This document shows, in pieces, positions 6,445 through 6,589 of a stretch of 6,589 nt of DNA. Every line of letters starts with the position of its first letter. The first letter of the stretch is position 1. Under the pieces are notes generated by a model. That model searched no databases. It was not told where the DNA came from and saw only the letters and a program-made list of their open reading frames with translations. Position numbers and translations under genes: made by a program. Source of the DNA: Pseudomonadota bacterium. GTDB taxonomy: Bacteria; Desulfobacterota; Desulfobulbia; Desulfobulbales; JAGXFP01. The stretch is from positions 1-6,589 of the forward strand of contig DAOVJK010000177.1 in NCBI GenBank assembly GCA_030673265.1, in the 5' to 3' direction.

Positions 6445-6589
6445 GTAACCGTTCAACCGCGCCTTTTCCATGCGGGCGCAGATTCGCCCGAAGAAGACAA
6501 CAACATCGAGTGCCCTTGGAGTGCGACAGATGCCAAGAGGACTAACCCGCATATTTCACCAGTCGAGATGCCCGATTGCGAAACGCTCG
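6445..6589 (-). other. Possible structured RNA (leader or small RNA) upstream of rluD; identity unknown
   Basis: With the rluD upstream region (6370-6444), this gives about 220 bases at the right edge with no recognisable gene. Three complementary segment pairs nest inside one another: 6570-6578 with 6454-6462 (eight pairs, one G/G mismatch), 6546-6553 with 6469-6476 (eight pairs), and 6533-6539 with 6513-6519 (seven pairs, 13-base loop). A short outer helix (6582-6585 with 6450-6453) extends the rod. Each main helix contains a position that is G-U as - strand RNA and would be an A/C mismatch as + strand RNA, which points to transcription on the - strand. A local hairpin (6473-6478 with 6485-6490) would compete with the middle helix. 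The same stretch holds a 38-codon - strand frame (6552-6436). The segment may continue past the window edge. I cannot assign it to a known RNA family. Confidence 0.3.

Noticed and set aside
6451..6457. GTTCAAC matching the RYYYAAC core of an integron attC site
   Set aside because: No matching GTTRRRY partner exists in the window on the required side, and no integrase or cassette arrangement is present.
6556..6558. In-frame TGA as a selenocysteine codon, with the hairpin 6513-6539 as a SECIS element
   Set aside because: The frame around the TGA has no Cys-x-x-Sec or similar redox motif and belongs to no selenoprotein family. The hairpin has no recognised SECIS apical features.
6415..6588. 58 codons open on the + strand to the window edge, ending in a protein-like stretch
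   Set aside because: A stop lies directly upstream (6412-6414) and there is no ATG, GTG or TTG until ATG 6568, so no start could produce it.

Overview
The window looks like ordinary chromosomal DNA from a mid-GC Gram-negative bacterium. The dGTPase-like protein, ValS and RluD sequences read most like Desulfobacterota (former Deltaproteobacteria). That placement is an impression from protein sequence style, not a database result. No transposase, integrase, phage, CRISPR or toxin-antitoxin gene is visible.

Layout, left to right. (1) Positions 1-867, + strand, hold the C-terminal part of an HD-domain deoxyguanosinetriphosphate triphosphohydrolase-like protein, cut by the left window edge. (2) One base later, valS (valyl-tRNA synthetase, 869-3544, +) is complete and intact, with its ribosome binding site inside the end of the upstream gene. 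A strong rho-independent terminator (3569-3606) closes this two-gene unit. (3) A 231-bp AT-richer intergenic region (3545-3775) holds the terminator, an imperfect inverted repeat and a plausible sigma70-type promoter. It leads into a 324-aa predicted lipoprotein of unknown function (3776-4750, +). (4) On the - strand, rluD (23S rRNA pseudouridine synthase family) and coaE (dephospho-CoA kinase) form a tight pair, read rluD then coaE with 4 bp between them. coaE converges on the lipoprotein gene with only 16 bp between stop codons and no visible terminator. (5) Positions 6370-6589, upstream of rluD, hold no recognisable gene. The stretch contains a nested set of complementary segments that pair better as a - strand RNA than as a + strand RNA, and a 38-codon - strand reading frame.

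The four recognisable genes are housekeeping functions: dNTP pool control, tRNA charging, rRNA modification and the last step of coenzyme A synthesis. Adjacent genes share transcripts, but nothing suggests one shared pathway. The two items that familiar families do not explain are the lipoprotein and the structured segment at the right edge. Neither amounts to a demonstrated new system.
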